Positions 38,205 to 49,016 of a DNA stretch of 64,000 nt are shown piece by piece. A program made the translations under genes and the position numbers. Position 1 is the first letter of the stretch, and each line of letters begins with the position of its first letter. Source of the stretch: Prostheceraeus crozeri (Eukaryota; Platyhelminthes; Polycladida; Euryleptidae); contig CAJQUW010000458.1 in the NCBI GenBank assembly GCA_907163375.1, positions 1-64,000 on the forward strand, given 5' to 3'. The notes under the pieces are model-generated. The model was not told where the DNA came from. It did no database searches and saw nothing but the letters and a program-made list of their open reading frames with translations.

Positions 38205-38720
38205 TCTTTTATATATCCAAAATGTAGCCCAGATCAAGGAAACACAGAACAAGATGACGACTCGCTTACGGTGAATGAGAGTATTGCACAAGAGGTCCAG
38301 CAGTTCTGCTATCTTGGAGACATGCATGACAGGGATGCTGGTGTAGAGAGAGCCGTGTGAACTCGCAGTGCGACTACGTGGTCAAAATGGAGGGAACTTG
38401 CCAATCTCCTAACGAACAGAGGAATCCCATTGAAATGCCGAGGACATGTCCACCAGTCATGCTTAGGATCTGTTCTGCTGAATGGTTCGGAAACATGGTC
38501 CCTCGCAAACAAACTGATGAACACCTTGAGGACATGTGACCTAATGATGCTCCGCTTCATAGCAGGTGTAAAATGGAGAGAGAGGATCCCAAATGAAGAA
38601 GTATTATAACGGTGTGGTCTGAGGGACTTAGAGGTGACGATCTGTAAAAGCATACTACGCTGGTTTGAACATGTGAAGAGAGCGGACAATATCGTGAAAG
38701 AAGTTGAAGAAGTGGAAGAA
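38205..38720 (+). pseudogene. LINE reverse-transcriptase C-terminal remnant
   Basis: Conceptual plus-strand translation contains QEVQQFCYLGDMHD, WSKWRELANLLTNRGIPLK, LNGSETWSLANK and LRFIAGVKWRERIPNEEV, broken by stops and frame changes. This order is typical of the C-terminal part of endonuclease-reverse transcriptase LINEs in animals. It is an old, truncated copy. Confidence 0.6.
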
Positions 38721-39267
38721 GCTCGAAATTAATAAAGATCTTGCCTTGGACCGAAACAACTGTAGAATCAGGAACTCAAGGGCGCTAAACGAGGAGTGAG
38801 AGTGAGATTGGGTGAGTACTTATTAGATAATTTATCTATATTCTGCTCTTAGTGCATATACTGTAGAGATATGTTCATAGCTCTATCATAATTGTGAAAC
38901 ATCATTATAATTTCATTTCGATATTGAATTAAGTTAACTTTATCCATTTTATGAAACTGGTGATCTGCATCAAAGGAAAGTAAACAAATACAAAACCATT
39001 ATTGTCTCTAACCGTGGTGTTGATACGCCTACCTCATATTGACGAAGACTGCATTTCATGGTTGACAATTAACAGAAGCATCGAGAACATAAGATAGAAT
39101 GCTTACTCCTCTTTAACACTGGTTTGTGAATTTCTTATGTATCCAATAAAAGAGTACCGGAACGTGAACAGAGATGGATTACTGAAGCAAGAAGCCTAAC
39201 TATCCACGCACTTCTGCAAAATTTTCCGTTCACCAGCTTTCACAATTGTTCCAAACATCTCTTGACG
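38721..39267. other. GLO1 intron 1 left of Polinton 2
   Basis: No gene is supported. The last bases before the element, CTGCTG at 39268-39273, are the target duplication. Confidence 0.55.
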
Positions 39268-39273
39268 CTGCTG
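39268..39273. repeat. Target-site duplication, left copy (CTGCTG)
   Basis: Directly adjoins the AG terminus of Polinton 2 and equals the bases after the right terminus at 53305-53310. Six bp is the standard Polinton duplication length. Confidence 0.92.
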
Positions 39274-40762
39274 AGTAGTGATCCCATTGTAAAATCAAGT
39301 GCAAAATGTGAAATGATGAGTCATCCCCCCTCTAGAAGGAAGTGGCCAAGGATGTGCTGGAAGGGATGGGTCCGAGCGGAGGAAACTGTTCCCTCCCCCC
39401 TCTGGAAGGAAGGAAGGAAGGATGAGCTCTCCTGTGAGGCAAGGGTAGGAAAGTGTTTTACCTTTAGAAAAGTTTAGTTTAAAAAAGTTAGTGTTAAAAG
39501 TTTTTTAGTTTCGGATTCTACGTGAAATTTTGGGTTAGGTAGGTTGTTTCCAGCTCCATCGGAAGAAAAAGTGCTGACCCCCCCCCACGGCAGGGTTTCT
39601 TCCAACTTTGGTTCTAGAGATGGTAGAAAGTCGTGTGATAGCGCGTTTGAAAGCTAAGAGTGAGATGAATTCAGTGGAAGAAACGGCTTGTCTCTACGTT
39701 CTTTTGTTGAGGTATGGGAGTGACTTTAAGATTTTAGGAATCTCCGAAAAATGACAGAGTTTGAAAGTGGAGGTTTTGGATGTTTTGGGATGAGAAAGGT
39801 CCTATTCAGACTTCCAACTTTGGTTCTAGAGATGGTAGAAAGTCGTGCGATAGCGCGTTTGAAAGCTAAGAGTGAGAAAATGCAGTGGAAAGCATCATAT
39901 GTCCAAATTTTCCTGGGTTTTGAGTGGAAAATGACTTGAAAATGGCAGGAATCTCCGAAAAACGACAGAGTTAGAAAAAGGTGGGTTTTGGGGTGAGAAA
40001 GGTCGTATTTCGGCCAGAAGGAGGGCTCGGATGGACAAACGGAGGTCAGATTCGGACTCTACGTGAAATTTTGGGTTAGGGAGGTGATTTCCAGCGGAAT
40101 CGGAGAGAAAAAGTTCTGACCCCCCCTTCCAGTCAGACTTCATCATTTGGTTCTAGAGATGGTAGAAAGTCGTGTGACTTGAAAATGGTAGGAATCTCCG
40201 AAAAACGACAAGAGTTAGAAGGTGGATGTTTTGGAATGAGAAAGGTCGTATTTCGGGGTGAAGGAGTGTCTGGATGGACAAACGGAGGGCAGATTCGGAC
40301 TCTACGTACAATGTTACATGAGTAGGGTGATTTTCAAGTCAATCGGAGAGAAAAGTGCTAACCTTCACACTGGGTCTCAACACATAGGATTTTTTCGTGA
40401 AAATGTTAAATTGTGGCCTACTTTGATGACGACTCTCTCAGGAATGGAAGTGAATGAAGAGCTCGGGTTTCTTTTAGGGGAAAGACCGCACTTTGTTCTC
40501 TAGGATCCTACCTTTTCAGATGTGTGGAAGGTTTCGTTTCCATATGAGAGCTTGTTTAAAATCGAATTTTTGCGCATTTTTCCATGAGGTTGGATAGTTT
40601 GAAAAAACGAGTTTTTTCAACTCGGCTTCTGGTAATCGTAGAGAGTCGAGGGATGGCTTAAATGAAAGGTGATAGCGAGAAAACGTGACTGTCAAAATTT
40701 GAAGTCAATCGGAGCACTAGAACCGGAGATAGAAGTGTTTAAAGTTTTGGATGATTGAGATC
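39274..40762. repeat. Polinton 2 left terminal inverted repeat
   Basis: This 1.49-kb arm is an inverted copy of 51928-53304, with the inner boundary at TTGGATGATTGAGATC. Length differs from the other arm by about 110 bp because of internal indels. It contains internal repeats around CTTAGCTTTCAAACGCGC, CCAACTTTGGTTCTAGAGATGG-type blocks and C-runs. The polymerase reading frame begins right at its inner edge. Confidence 0.9.
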
Positions 40763-41410
40763 CACCCAACCAACTCCCAGCATCGCCACCACCTGCAGCA
40801 GCAGCGAACGACCTCCCTCTCCTCTCCGTCGAGTCCGTGGAGACTCTTGGAGCAGGAGTTGGAGATAGTCGGAGAGGAGAGGGAGATTGATGTCGAAGAG
40901 GAGAAGGAGGACTATCGATGCCAGCGTGAGAGGCTCGTTCCTGACTATGAGATGGAAAGCTCTGAACCTACAGAGGATATTCATCCATTCCTGCCAAATA
41001 ATATAGGTTTAATTCATCAAATGTTGGCGAGTTTAGATAGGTTTTTGCTCAAAGGCATGTCTTATGTCTCTTCTCGTTTCAATAAAATAGACAGCAGTAC
41101 GGGAGAAGTAGAGTCCACTGTGACCATTAGGATAGCCTCCTGTGCTGCTGATCTGATAGGTGATGTGAACGAGTGGATAGAGAGACATGCGACCGATCTC
41201 GTCAGCAACTTAAATAAATTTAATGAAAGAGACAGAGGTTTGGTTTTTGATGGGATAGAGAAAGTAGACATTAAAATCAATCTCTTAGAAAATTTGCGAG
41301 GGAGTGGTTGTTTCACCCTCCCCAAAGCACTGGCTGACAAAAAGGCTGTCATCAATGTAGATTGTCAGTCCCAGTGTTTCAAGTATGCCGTCCTCTCCAT
41401 TCTTCAGTGA
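40751..41410 (+). CDS. Polinton 2 polymerase fragment 1 (N-terminal domain)
   Basis: Opens with a Gln/His/Ser-rich leader and an acidic, Glu-rich stretch, then the conserved N-terminal domain (LNKFNERDRGLVFDGIEKVD and VDCQSQCFKYAVLSIL). The leader has no counterpart of the zinc fingers of copy 1. It ends at a stop at 41408-41410. Confidence 0.75.
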   Translation: MIEIHPTNSQHRHHLQQQRTTSLSSPSSPWRLLEQELEIVGEEREIDVEEEKEDYRCQRERLVPDYEMESSEPTEDIHPFLPNNIGLIHQMLASLDRFLLKGMSYVSSRFNKIDSSTGEVESTVTIRIASCAADLIGDVNEWIERHATDLVSNLNKFNERDRGLVFDGIEKVDIKINLLENLRGSGCFTLPKALADKKAVINVDCQSQCFKYAVLSILQ

Positions 41411-42035
41411 TGATGATATAAGTATGCATCGTCAAAGAGTCACTCACTATCGTGAATGGGAGGACGAACTTAAGTTTGATGGGCTAGATGTCAACACATT
41501 AGATTGTAAGGACATCACCCAATTTGAAAAATTTAATAAAATTAAGATAGTCGTCCATCTCTGGGAAAAAGGTCTGAAGGGCGTTAGGTATAACAACCGC
41601 CAAAGTACCTACGACCGGATTGTCAATCTTCTAGTGTTTGGCGACAACCACCCAGAATGGCATTATTGTGGCATTCCTAAAATCTCAAAGTTGTATCGCC
41701 ACCAACAAAGTTATGATGAACAACAGTATTACTGTGATCGCTGCACACGACGTTTCACATCCAAACCATTTTTTGAACAGCATTACGAGTGGTGCTCTCG
41801 GGGTAAGCTTCAAATGGAAGTGATGCCCAAAGATAAATTTTATAGGTATGAAGAAAAAGGCAATGAGCTGAGTCCCATTTGTGTCATTTATGCAGACATT
41901 GAATGCCATATTGATAGTGAAGATCAGACTGACCAACCTGCAGCCATTGCCTGTTATGAAGTTTGGCATTCTTACTATAGGAACCAAAATAAACTGCATG
42001 TGTGCCAAGGTGAAGACTGCATCTTAGAATTTTAA
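41385..42035 (+). CDS. Polinton 2 polymerase fragment 2 (exonuclease I)
   Basis: Continues in another frame with WEKGLKGVRYNNRQSTYDRI, a Cys/His knuckle (YYCDRCTRRF ... HYEWC) and YADIECHID, which is exonuclease motif I. It stops at a TAA at 42033-42035 in a spot where copy 1 is open. Confidence 0.75.
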   Translation: MPSSPFFSDDDISMHRQRVTHYREWEDELKFDGLDVNTLDCKDITQFEKFNKIKIVVHLWEKGLKGVRYNNRQSTYDRIVNLLVFGDNHPEWHYCGIPKISKLYRHQQSYDEQQYYCDRCTRRFTSKPFFEQHYEWCSRGKLQMEVMPKDKFYRYEEKGNELSPICVIYADIECHIDSEDQTDQPAAIACYEVWHSYYRNQNKLHVCQGEDCILEF

Positions 42036-42097
42036 AATGTTTAGATAAAAAAGCCCGTTTTCATCAACGCTATGAAACGGAGCTCACTAGGAAACCC

Positions 42098-42511
42098 ATG
42101 TGTTTCACAGAAGTCGATAAATTAAAATTTGATAGGACCACAGAATGTCCCCGCTGCTGCTCATCCTTTGATGAGGAGCAGCATAAGAAAGTGAGGGACC
42201 ATTGCCATCTCAGTGGCAAATTTAGGACTGCCTTGTGCAGTAAATGTAATTTCTCACTTAGGCTCAAACGGCTAACGCTCCCCGTCATCTTTCATAACTT
42301 TAAATGTTATGATGCGCATATTCTTCTTCGCCATGGTCTAGGACATATGAAGTCATGGTCGATGAACGTCATAGCGCAAAGTAAGGAAAAATTCATGTCT
42401 CTGTCGGCCAAAGTCCATGTTGACATGACGAAGGAGGGGAAGCCTGTCTTTTATGACGTTAAGTTTATGGACAGTTTCCAGTTTGTCTTCTTCCTTAGCC
42501 ACTTTGGCTAA
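42098..42511 (+). CDS. Polinton 2 polymerase fragment 3 (knuckle, exonuclease II)
   Basis: Encodes the CPRCCSSF and KVRDHCHLSGKFR knuckle, CSKCNFSLR, and HNFKCYDAH of exonuclease motif II. It breaks just before the hAT insertion at 42569. Confidence 0.75.
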   Translation: MCFTEVDKLKFDRTTECPRCCSSFDEEQHKKVRDHCHLSGKFRTALCSKCNFSLRLKRLTLPVIFHNFKCYDAHILLRHGLGHMKSWSMNVIAQSKEKFMSLSAKVHVDMTKEGKPVFYDVKFMDSFQFVFFLSHFG

Positions 42512-42568
42512 TAATTTAGACTCACTTCCTCTCACTCAAAATTTGAAGAAAGACTATCCTACTAGTAG

Positions 42569-45211
42569 CAGAGTTGGAAAAGTCGGAATTGGAATTGACG
42601 ATACTTAAATCTACTGGAATTGGAATTGACCTTGATAAAACTCAATTCTACTTTTTCGATAGACCTGTTATAAATCTATTTGTACAAAAATTGAAATCAC
42701 AGTATTCGGCCGTTGTGTTAACTGCACGCAGAGATAAGAGAGAGAGAGATAGATCGACAGAGCTAGTTTAATTCTATTGTTGAATAAAGGGTGCTAATTG
42801 TGACTTTGATGGGCCTACAGCCACCAGACAATGTTAATTCAGCAATTAAGCAAACAATGAAAAGGTAATCATATTTGTTCAATCTGTGATTTATTTATTT
42901 ATCATGTAAGATAATTAATCAAAATAAAACAATTGTTGAATTTAGTTATTGATTGGATGAGCACAAAAATCGGAGATTGACTTAATTGTTGCACACACAA
43001 AAAACAATTGGTTTGGAAAGAGGAAAATTAACGCTGCATTAAAGGGCAGCAACCCTGTCAATTCAGATCACAATATAGACAGTGTCAAATTATTCTAATA
43101 ATTAATGATTCAATTAAAATGGCAATGACATGAAATATTATTCAACCTCCAATCACAACAATTGACAATATTAATTTCCAAGACTATAGTTATACAAATA
43201 CGATACTCAACGATATAAGAAAAACTTTAAACTTGCAGTTCACTTCTTAATGTTGAATTCACTTCAATTCGATCGGACTCACTTAGACCAAAATAATATC
43301 ATAAATATCAGTGTCACTTATACCGTCAATCTTCAATCGCGCTCGCTGATGTGTTGCCGCATACGCTACTGTGTTGTTGTTCGCTGGTAGGCAGTTGTAG
43401 TTGATACTTCTGTAGTTAAGTTACACCGCGAGATCCCGGAGTTCTTCTTTCAGCTACTGAAGATGTCGTATGTGTTGTTGTTGTTTCAATTTCTCATCGT
43501 CTCTAATTTATGCAAATTTTTGACACTTGACGATAAATCCACTTTCTTTTGAAAATTGAAAGAGTTTCCTTTAATCTCTGCTCGTTAGCTTTCGACCCGA
43601 CCACATTTCGTTCTTATCACGGAATTTTTAATCTCCCTTTTTTAACATGGACCATTAATCAGTTTTCATGATATCATTTTTATCGTTTTTTCTTTCATCA
43701 ACAATCACGTTATCGCACATTGAATTTCTTTCTTCTGTTAGTTTATTAATAGATTATTCGCATCCCCCTCTCTCTCTCTCTCATAGAAGTAGATAATGAG
43801 AATGGAAGTTTGATATCTTGCCTATGTACAATGATGGCACATGGAAAAATCTATGGTTTGTAGATCAGATTCGATCTAAAACATCACATCATAGTCAAAC
43901 TATTTGCCAAGTTGGTTGTGGAAGTTGTTGACAGCAAATTAATGCAGGATTTTTATGAAGATAATATCAAGTGAGATGGTGGCATTGTTTCATGTGGCAT
44001 AGCCTACTATTCCCTGGGTTGGTATATTGTGTCGATTTGCAGAAGCCATTAACAACTATTTTTCAAAATTCGAATTAAAAATTGGTCCACAAAGTCATAA
44101 TTGAAAGTGGGCGGTGCACTGGTTGTAAGAATATCTCAAGAATTCAATAGAAAAAATCTAATTATAGGATGATTTTTCAATCTCCTTAAGAAACCTAGCG
44201 CTTTTGTCGAATAAACACATTGAAAGCTTCTTCACCGACAATCATTTCTCAGATAAGTGAATAATCGCTGGAACTTTTCAATTAATCATTAAATGACACA
44301 TGTGATAGAGAGTGATGATATTTTGTAAGCTGATCTTCGAAAGCATGTAAAGATTTTGAAAATTGTTCAAATATAGTGAACAGGGCAGCCCTTTAAAGTA
44401 AAATGAATACTCTGAGATTTCTTGACCTCTGATTTCAAGCTGGAGCAATGTATGTCCTGTAAATCGACATTGCAAGTTGCATATGTGACTGATAATACTC
44501 TTGATAGATTATAGGAGCGATATTTCAAAAATGATGAACGTACAGAACGTTTTAAAGGATTTCTTTCCCTGTCATCCTGTCGCCGCAGTATTTTGTAAAT
44601 TCACTATTGCTTTTGTGTACATGATCTTTGGACAAGGGGCAGCAATCCAGATCACAATTTGGCTTGATAAATATAAATACAAATAAGAAAACATGGAAAC
44701 CAGCTCGCACAATTTGCGTTTTGCCCCAACTTAGTTCCCCCGGCGTGTGCCATAATTTTCATGCGATTTCCATTCTAGGACTTTCTATGGTACTGTTAAT
44801 TTCTATGGTCTCTCTCTCTCAGTGTTTGATTCCTTGCTGACCGTTAATTTTCTTTTCTCTTTTTCACAAGATGTTGAATATCTCGTTTACGAAACGAAAA
44901 TGGCGCAGGCTGACCGACTACATATATACATGTACACAAGAAATATGAACTATGAACATGAGAACGCACATAGGAACGACGCAGGGAACGGCACACAGGA
45001 ATAAAGAGGATAGGATACGGGCACATGGGTTAGATTGAAGTGAGGAAACTTTCGATACATTAACATATACGCGTCATGCAATTATCGGAATTCGGAATTG
45101 AATCTCATTATGGAATTGGAATTGAATTGAACTGTGTCGATTGGAATTGGAATTGAAATTTCTGCTCTGGAATTGGAATTAAAAAATTTCAGTGGAATTT
45201 TTCCAGCTCTG
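42569..45211. mobile_element. Nonautonomous hAT-type transposon, 2643 bp, inside the polymerase
   Basis: The left end CAGAGTTGGAAAAGTCGG and the inverted right end CAGAGCTGGAAAAATTCC form imperfect terminal repeats of the CAGAG type, and an 8-bp duplication flanks it (ACTAGTAG at 42561-42568, ACTATTAG at 45212-45219, one mismatch). Joining the flanks restores the order of polymerase sequence seen in copy 1, which confirms the insertion. The interior is AT-rich with no transposase frame. A 91-bp relative lies at 54840. Confidence 0.85.
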
Positions 45212-45433
45212 ACTATTAGTGACAGTCTCATGCGACGGAAAGGGGTGTTTCCTTATAGTTATTTTAGTTCAATGGACACATTGAAAGAAACATCCCTTCC
45301 GTCCATTGATAAATTTAAGAACGATTTGACGGGTGAGGACTGTTCGTCTGATGACTATAGGCATGCACAGCAGGCATGGCAAGAATTAGGTTGTCACTCG
45401 TTTAGTGACTATATGCTTGCCTACTTAAAATGA
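45199..45433 (+). CDS. Polinton 2 polymerase fragment 4 (linker to exonuclease III)
   Basis: The polymerase similarity starts just after the hAT right end (RRKGVFPYSYF) and reaches SDYMLAYLK, the first half of exonuclease III, before a TGA. In copy 1 the same motif reads through. Confidence 0.7.
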
Positions 45434-45528
45434 GATGTTTTGCTCTTAGCCGATGTCTTTGAGGCTTTTAGGAAAGTTACACTGGAGCAGGACGTGTTGG
45501 ACCCCGTCCATTACGTTAGTTTACCGGG

Positions 45529-46029
45529 TTGTCCAACAAGTCAGCTTTTAAAATGACTAGGGAAAAAATACATTTATTAGACGATCCCGAAATGTACACC
45601 ATGTTTGAACGCGGTATCCGAGGTGGACTGACGTTTGTCAACAAGCATGTTGTCAATGGAACAGTCGATGGTGAATTTGACACTCACCTGATGTACATCG
45701 ACCAAAATAATTTATATGGAAGTGCACTGTCGAAACCTTTGCCACAATCCCACTTTGCTTGGCTTGAACCCCATGAGGTTGAACACTTTTCCAACCCCCA
45801 GCACATTTTAGGACTGGAAGATGAGGCCGACATAGGTTATTTGTTTGAAGTCGACCTCACCTATCCACACTGTATTAAGAATAAGACATCAGACTTTCCT
45901 CTTGCTCTGGAGTCTGGTATAGTGACTGAAGATATGTATTCTCCCTTCATGGAGCAACTAAAATCTAAGTATGACGGAGAAAATAAAATGAAATATAATC
46001 CTGCTAGAAAGCTACTGCTCACCCAGTAG
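45529..46029 (+). CDS. Polinton 2 polymerase fragment 5 (motif A)
   Basis: Contains FERGIRGGLTFVNKH and DQNNLYGSALSKPLPQ, the motif A region. It ends in a TAG at 46027-46029 at the place where copy 1 has a Tyr in the TQYDKE stretch. Confidence 0.75.
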   Translation: MSNKSAFKMTREKIHLLDDPEMYTMFERGIRGGLTFVNKHVVNGTVDGEFDTHLMYIDQNNLYGSALSKPLPQSHFAWLEPHEVEHFSNPQHILGLEDEADIGYLFEVDLTYPHCIKNKTSDFPLALESGIVTEDMYSPFMEQLKSKYDGENKMKYNPARKLLLTQ

Positions 46030-46080
46030 GATAAAGAACATCACATTGTTCATTACAAGATTCTCAAATTCTATTTAAGG

Positions 46081-46748
46081 ATGGGTATGCAGTTACAAAA
46101 AGTGCATAGGGGTGTTGAATTTCATCAAAAGGACTTTTTGAAGCCTTACATAGATTTTAATAGCCAGAAACGTGCTGCCTCCAAGAATCCTTTTGAAAAG
46201 GGTTTCTTCAAATTTAAGAACAATTCCCTCTTTGGTAAAACCATGGAGGATGTAAGAAAACGCATCAATTATAATTTGGTGACTGATCCTGAGGTAGCTA
46301 GAAAAATGCATCGTTCGCCACTCTTTGTATATGCTGATGCCATTACGAAGATCTGGCCGGCATTAAGATGATAAAACCCAAAGTGGAGTTGTGCAAACCC
46401 ATCTACATAGGTCAAGCCGTTTTAGATCAGTCCAAGCTTGAGATGTACAACCTCTACCACCACACGATAAAATCATGCCCACTCATCCATCATGCAGCAT
46501 TGGTAGGCGGGGATACTGATAGCTTTTCCCTCGCACTCACCACTAGGAAAGGAGTCAGCAAGGAAGACCTTCTGCACCAGCTAAAGCCACACTTTGATAG
46601 CTCCAGCTATCCCACAGAGCATCCGCTTTACTCGACCTTAAATAAAGCAAAGCTCGGTTGCTTCAAAGATGAATGCGCCGGCAATAGGATAGAAGAGATG
46701 ATCTTGCTTCGCCCCAAGATGTACTCTATGAAGTTAAAATCATCATAG
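46081..46748 (+). CDS. Polinton 2 polymerase fragments 6 and 7 (motifs B and C)
   Basis: Two frames, 46081-46371 and 46368-46748, overlap by 4 bp. The first has NNSLFGKTMEDVRKRINY (motif B), the second GGDTDSFSLALTTRKG (motif C) and ends with MYSMKLKSS. One deletion between them accounts for the frame change. Confidence 0.75.
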
Positions 46749-47454
46749 CCTTCCATAAAACGGGCGAAAGGCATCTCAAAGTCCATCGTTAGGAAAATGA
46801 CACAGAGACTATCGAGATGCTATAAATTAAACTAAAATAAGTTCAGTCGATATGACGATTTTAAAATCAAAGGTACACGAAGTCACGACAACAACGTTTA
46901 GGAAACGGGCGCTCTCGGCTTAAGAAGACAAGCGATGCTGGATGAGTCCTAACCACTCATTACCGTATGGCCATCCAGACACACATCTACCTCCACCCAA
47001 GAAACAGAAACTTTCTCTTCCTCCGTCCGACGATGTATGATTCCTCTTTGTTGTGGTTAATGTTTTGTTTTTCTCTCCACAGCGTTTTCTATGGGATGTT
47101 GTAAGTGAGTGCCTTGTAACATGCGTCCAACTCCTGATCACAACATATCAACGATGGGGTATCCAGTGCTTTTGCTGACTTTGTTTTGTCCCTGTACAGT
47201 TTCCGGCACATCAGTGACTTTGTTTTCTCCCTGCACATCAGTGACTTTGTTTTCTCTGTGTATAGTATTAACTATGTGTGACTGATGAAATGTCTTTCAT
47301 TCAATAACATATCATGTACAGACTGTCTCGCTTTTCTTTTGACATAAAGTTGGGATTCTCACTCAATAGACAGAAGTAAAAGTTTTGATCATTTTGTAAG
47401 ATGGGTATGGTTAGAAATAAAGTTGAAGATTGTAAAGTTTGAATTAATGTTAGA

Positions 47455-47665
47455 ATCATTTCAGAGTTTGCAAGATAGGTAAAGCATAAAATAAAGTTAG
47501 AATCACTTCACTGTTTGTAAGATAGGTAAAGTATAAAATTAAGTCACAAGCATTTCAGAGTTTGCAAGATAGGTAAAGTATACAATAAAGTTAGAATTAT
47601 TTCACTGTTTGCAAGATAGGTAAAGTATAAAATAAAGTCATAACCATGTCAGAGTTTGTAAGTTA
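47455..47665. repeat. Tandem repeat, period about 57 bp, with AATAAAG in each unit
   Basis: Four diverged units alternate GCAAGATAGGTAAAGTATA, AATAAAGT and TTTCAGAGTTTG or TTTCACTGTTTG. The AATAAA in most units suggests redundant poly(A) signals downstream of the polymerase, but that is inferred. Confidence 0.75.
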
Positions 47666-47825
47666 AAAAGTTAACATCCTCAAATTTCCAACGAATGTAA
47701 CATCATGAAAATTTCTTCGGCTTAGGAAACATCATACACTTTGCTGACTCATGTCTTAAATAGCTCTGACTCAAGAAGTGGTAAAGTGCCATTCAGTTAG
47801 ATAAGAATGTAATCAGTCTTGTTCA

Positions 47826-48005
47826 ACCTTTTCACCGACACGTGTGTGGGCGTTATTTATCAGACAAAGCGATAGCGCCTCACGTCAGACAGCGTGACCT
47901 TTTCACCGACAAGTGTGTGGGCATCATTTCATGTCTATAAATAGCGCTGATTCATCAAAAAGCGATGAACCCTGTTGATGACCTTTTCACCGACACGTGT
48001 GTGGG
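47826..48005. repeat. Three copies of a CACGTG-type block and a TATA-like box
   Basis: CCTTTTCACCGACACGTGTG followed by TGGG occurs at about 47827, 47898 (with CAAGTG) and 47981. A TATAAATAG at about 47937 follows the second copy. The core contains ACACGTGT, a palindrome with an E-box. The function is unknown. Confidence 0.65.
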
Positions 48006-48047
48006 TGATAGTTCATTGCCATGACTCATTCAAAACACATCATGTGA

Positions 48048-48518
48048 TTAACACGATTCTATTAACTGTGACTCATACAGATAACGCATTAAAGATTTGA
48101 CAATGTCAGCTACTTTACTGATATCACGTACACCAGTCATGATACAATGTCCGTTGTGAAACACTGCAATATATACAGGATGCCACTTCCGAATCAGAGC
48201 GGCAGGAAAGAGTTCAGTTTCACAAAATATACAATGATTACTGGTTTTAATGTTTGCTAGATTCACTAACATCTTCAATTGAACACACACTACTATATTC
48301 TTCAATGTCAGGGGACTCAGACGTAGATGAGGCATGAGTGTTCGCATTTTCTTGACAACCTCATAACACATGGACTGCATCACGAAATGAGAAAGGTTTC
48401 CTAGGACTTGGATTTTGCCGCAGCGAAAGATTTGAAGATTTTGACCGTTGCTCATGCGAATGACCAACATTTGTGGACGACCGCGATGATACCCTGAATC
48501 GGGAAGATGGATGTGCAA
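48048..48518 (-). pseudogene. TBP-like protein of Polinton 2, N-terminally damaged
   Basis: The 156-codon frame aligns with the TBP-like protein of copy 1: YHRGRPQMLVIRMSNGQNLQ, QVLGNLSHF, then KNIVVCVQL, TELFPAALIRKWHP, VAVFHNG-type strand (actual IAVFHNGHCIMTG). Both TBP repeats are present, but the first beta-strand region of repeat 1 is in another frame and about 70 bp shorter than in copy 1. Conservation of the saddle strands while the polymerase has decayed suggests later loss or a retained role. Confidence 0.7.
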
Positions 48519-48639
48519 CTATTCTAAATCGATGTCTCTTCCGACATTCATTTCGCGTATGGCGTTGATGATGCGGATGGGGAGCATGATTCACAAAAGA
48601 CATGAGGGTCGAGTGAACTTCCCTTTTATACTTTCCCAT
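48361..48639 (-). pseudogene. PC4-like protein tail of Polinton 2, overlapping the TBP-like gene
   Basis: The frame starts with MGKYKREVHSTLMSFVNHAP, matching WEKYKRKVHRSIYSFFHHEA in copy 1, and continues with a His/Arg/Ser-rich tail. It overlaps the TBP-like frame as in copy 1. It is joined by a frame change to the domain at 48591-48881. Confidence 0.55.
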
Positions 48640-48881
48640 GAGGGTTTTGGAATCACGATGTAGCAGTGATCATTATGTAGAATCATCTCTTGAATGCGAA
48701 TAAATACAATGCCTTCTCCTACGTTAATGACACGACAAGAGTTGGATAGGATAGCGCGATGCAACCTTCGTAGTTGAAAGGGTTCTAGAGTTATCTGAAG
48801 TTGACGTTTCGTATCATAAAATGTAGCACACTGACTTTTCCATGACACATAGAGGCATGCTGATAATTTCCACATGATCAT
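48591..48881 (-). pseudogene. PC4-like domain of Polinton 2
   Basis: Begins MIMWKLSACLYVSWKS and includes QLQITLEPFQLRRLHRAILS, the best match in the window to the PC4 helix region, then a second repeat with VFIRIQEMILHNDHCYIVIP. It precedes the TBP-like gene, as in copy 1, which is conserved gene order. Confidence 0.55.
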
Positions 48882-49016
48882 GATTCAAACCTGAGTGAAG
48901 AGTGTAATCCCTAAGAAAGAAGGAGAGTGGTGTTCATGTATGGCATGGTCAGTGCAAATTTTTTCTTGATAAGGTGGCCGTTAGGCCTTGGTCTCATAAA
49001 GACCGATGGTGCGTTC
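48882..49016. other. Intergenic, nothing recognised
   Basis: Short AT-rich spacer between the PC4-like and conserved-unknown remnants. Confidence 0.4.

Larger units (their letters stand above)
40751..47040 (+). pseudogene. Polymerase B of Polinton 2, split by a hAT element and many breaks
   Basis: The readable pieces are 40751-41410, 41385-42035, 42098-42511, 45199-45433, 45529-46029, 46081-46371, 46368-46748 and a tail to 47040. They follow the order of the Polinton 1 polymerase. Exonuclease I (YADIECHID, about 41887), II (HNFKCYDAH, about 42295) and motifs A (DQNNLYGSALS), B (NNSLFGKTMED) and C (GGDTDSF) remain recognisable. Exonuclease III has a stop codon just before its catalytic Asp at about 45431. 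The tail has in-frame stops. The gene is clearly dead, but sequence similarity to copy 1 remains high enough to align by eye. Confidence 0.9.
47041..48047. other. Polinton 2 intergenic region with repeats
   Basis: Holds a 57-bp tandem array (47455-47665), three copies of a CACGTG-containing block (47826-48005) and a TATA-like box. The polymerase and the TBP-like gene converge on it. No coding frame is supported. Confidence 0.7.

Noticed and set aside
42569-45211. Intron inside the Polinton 2 polymerase
   Set aside because: CAGAG inverted ends and an 8-bp duplication identify a transposon; splice sites do not fit.
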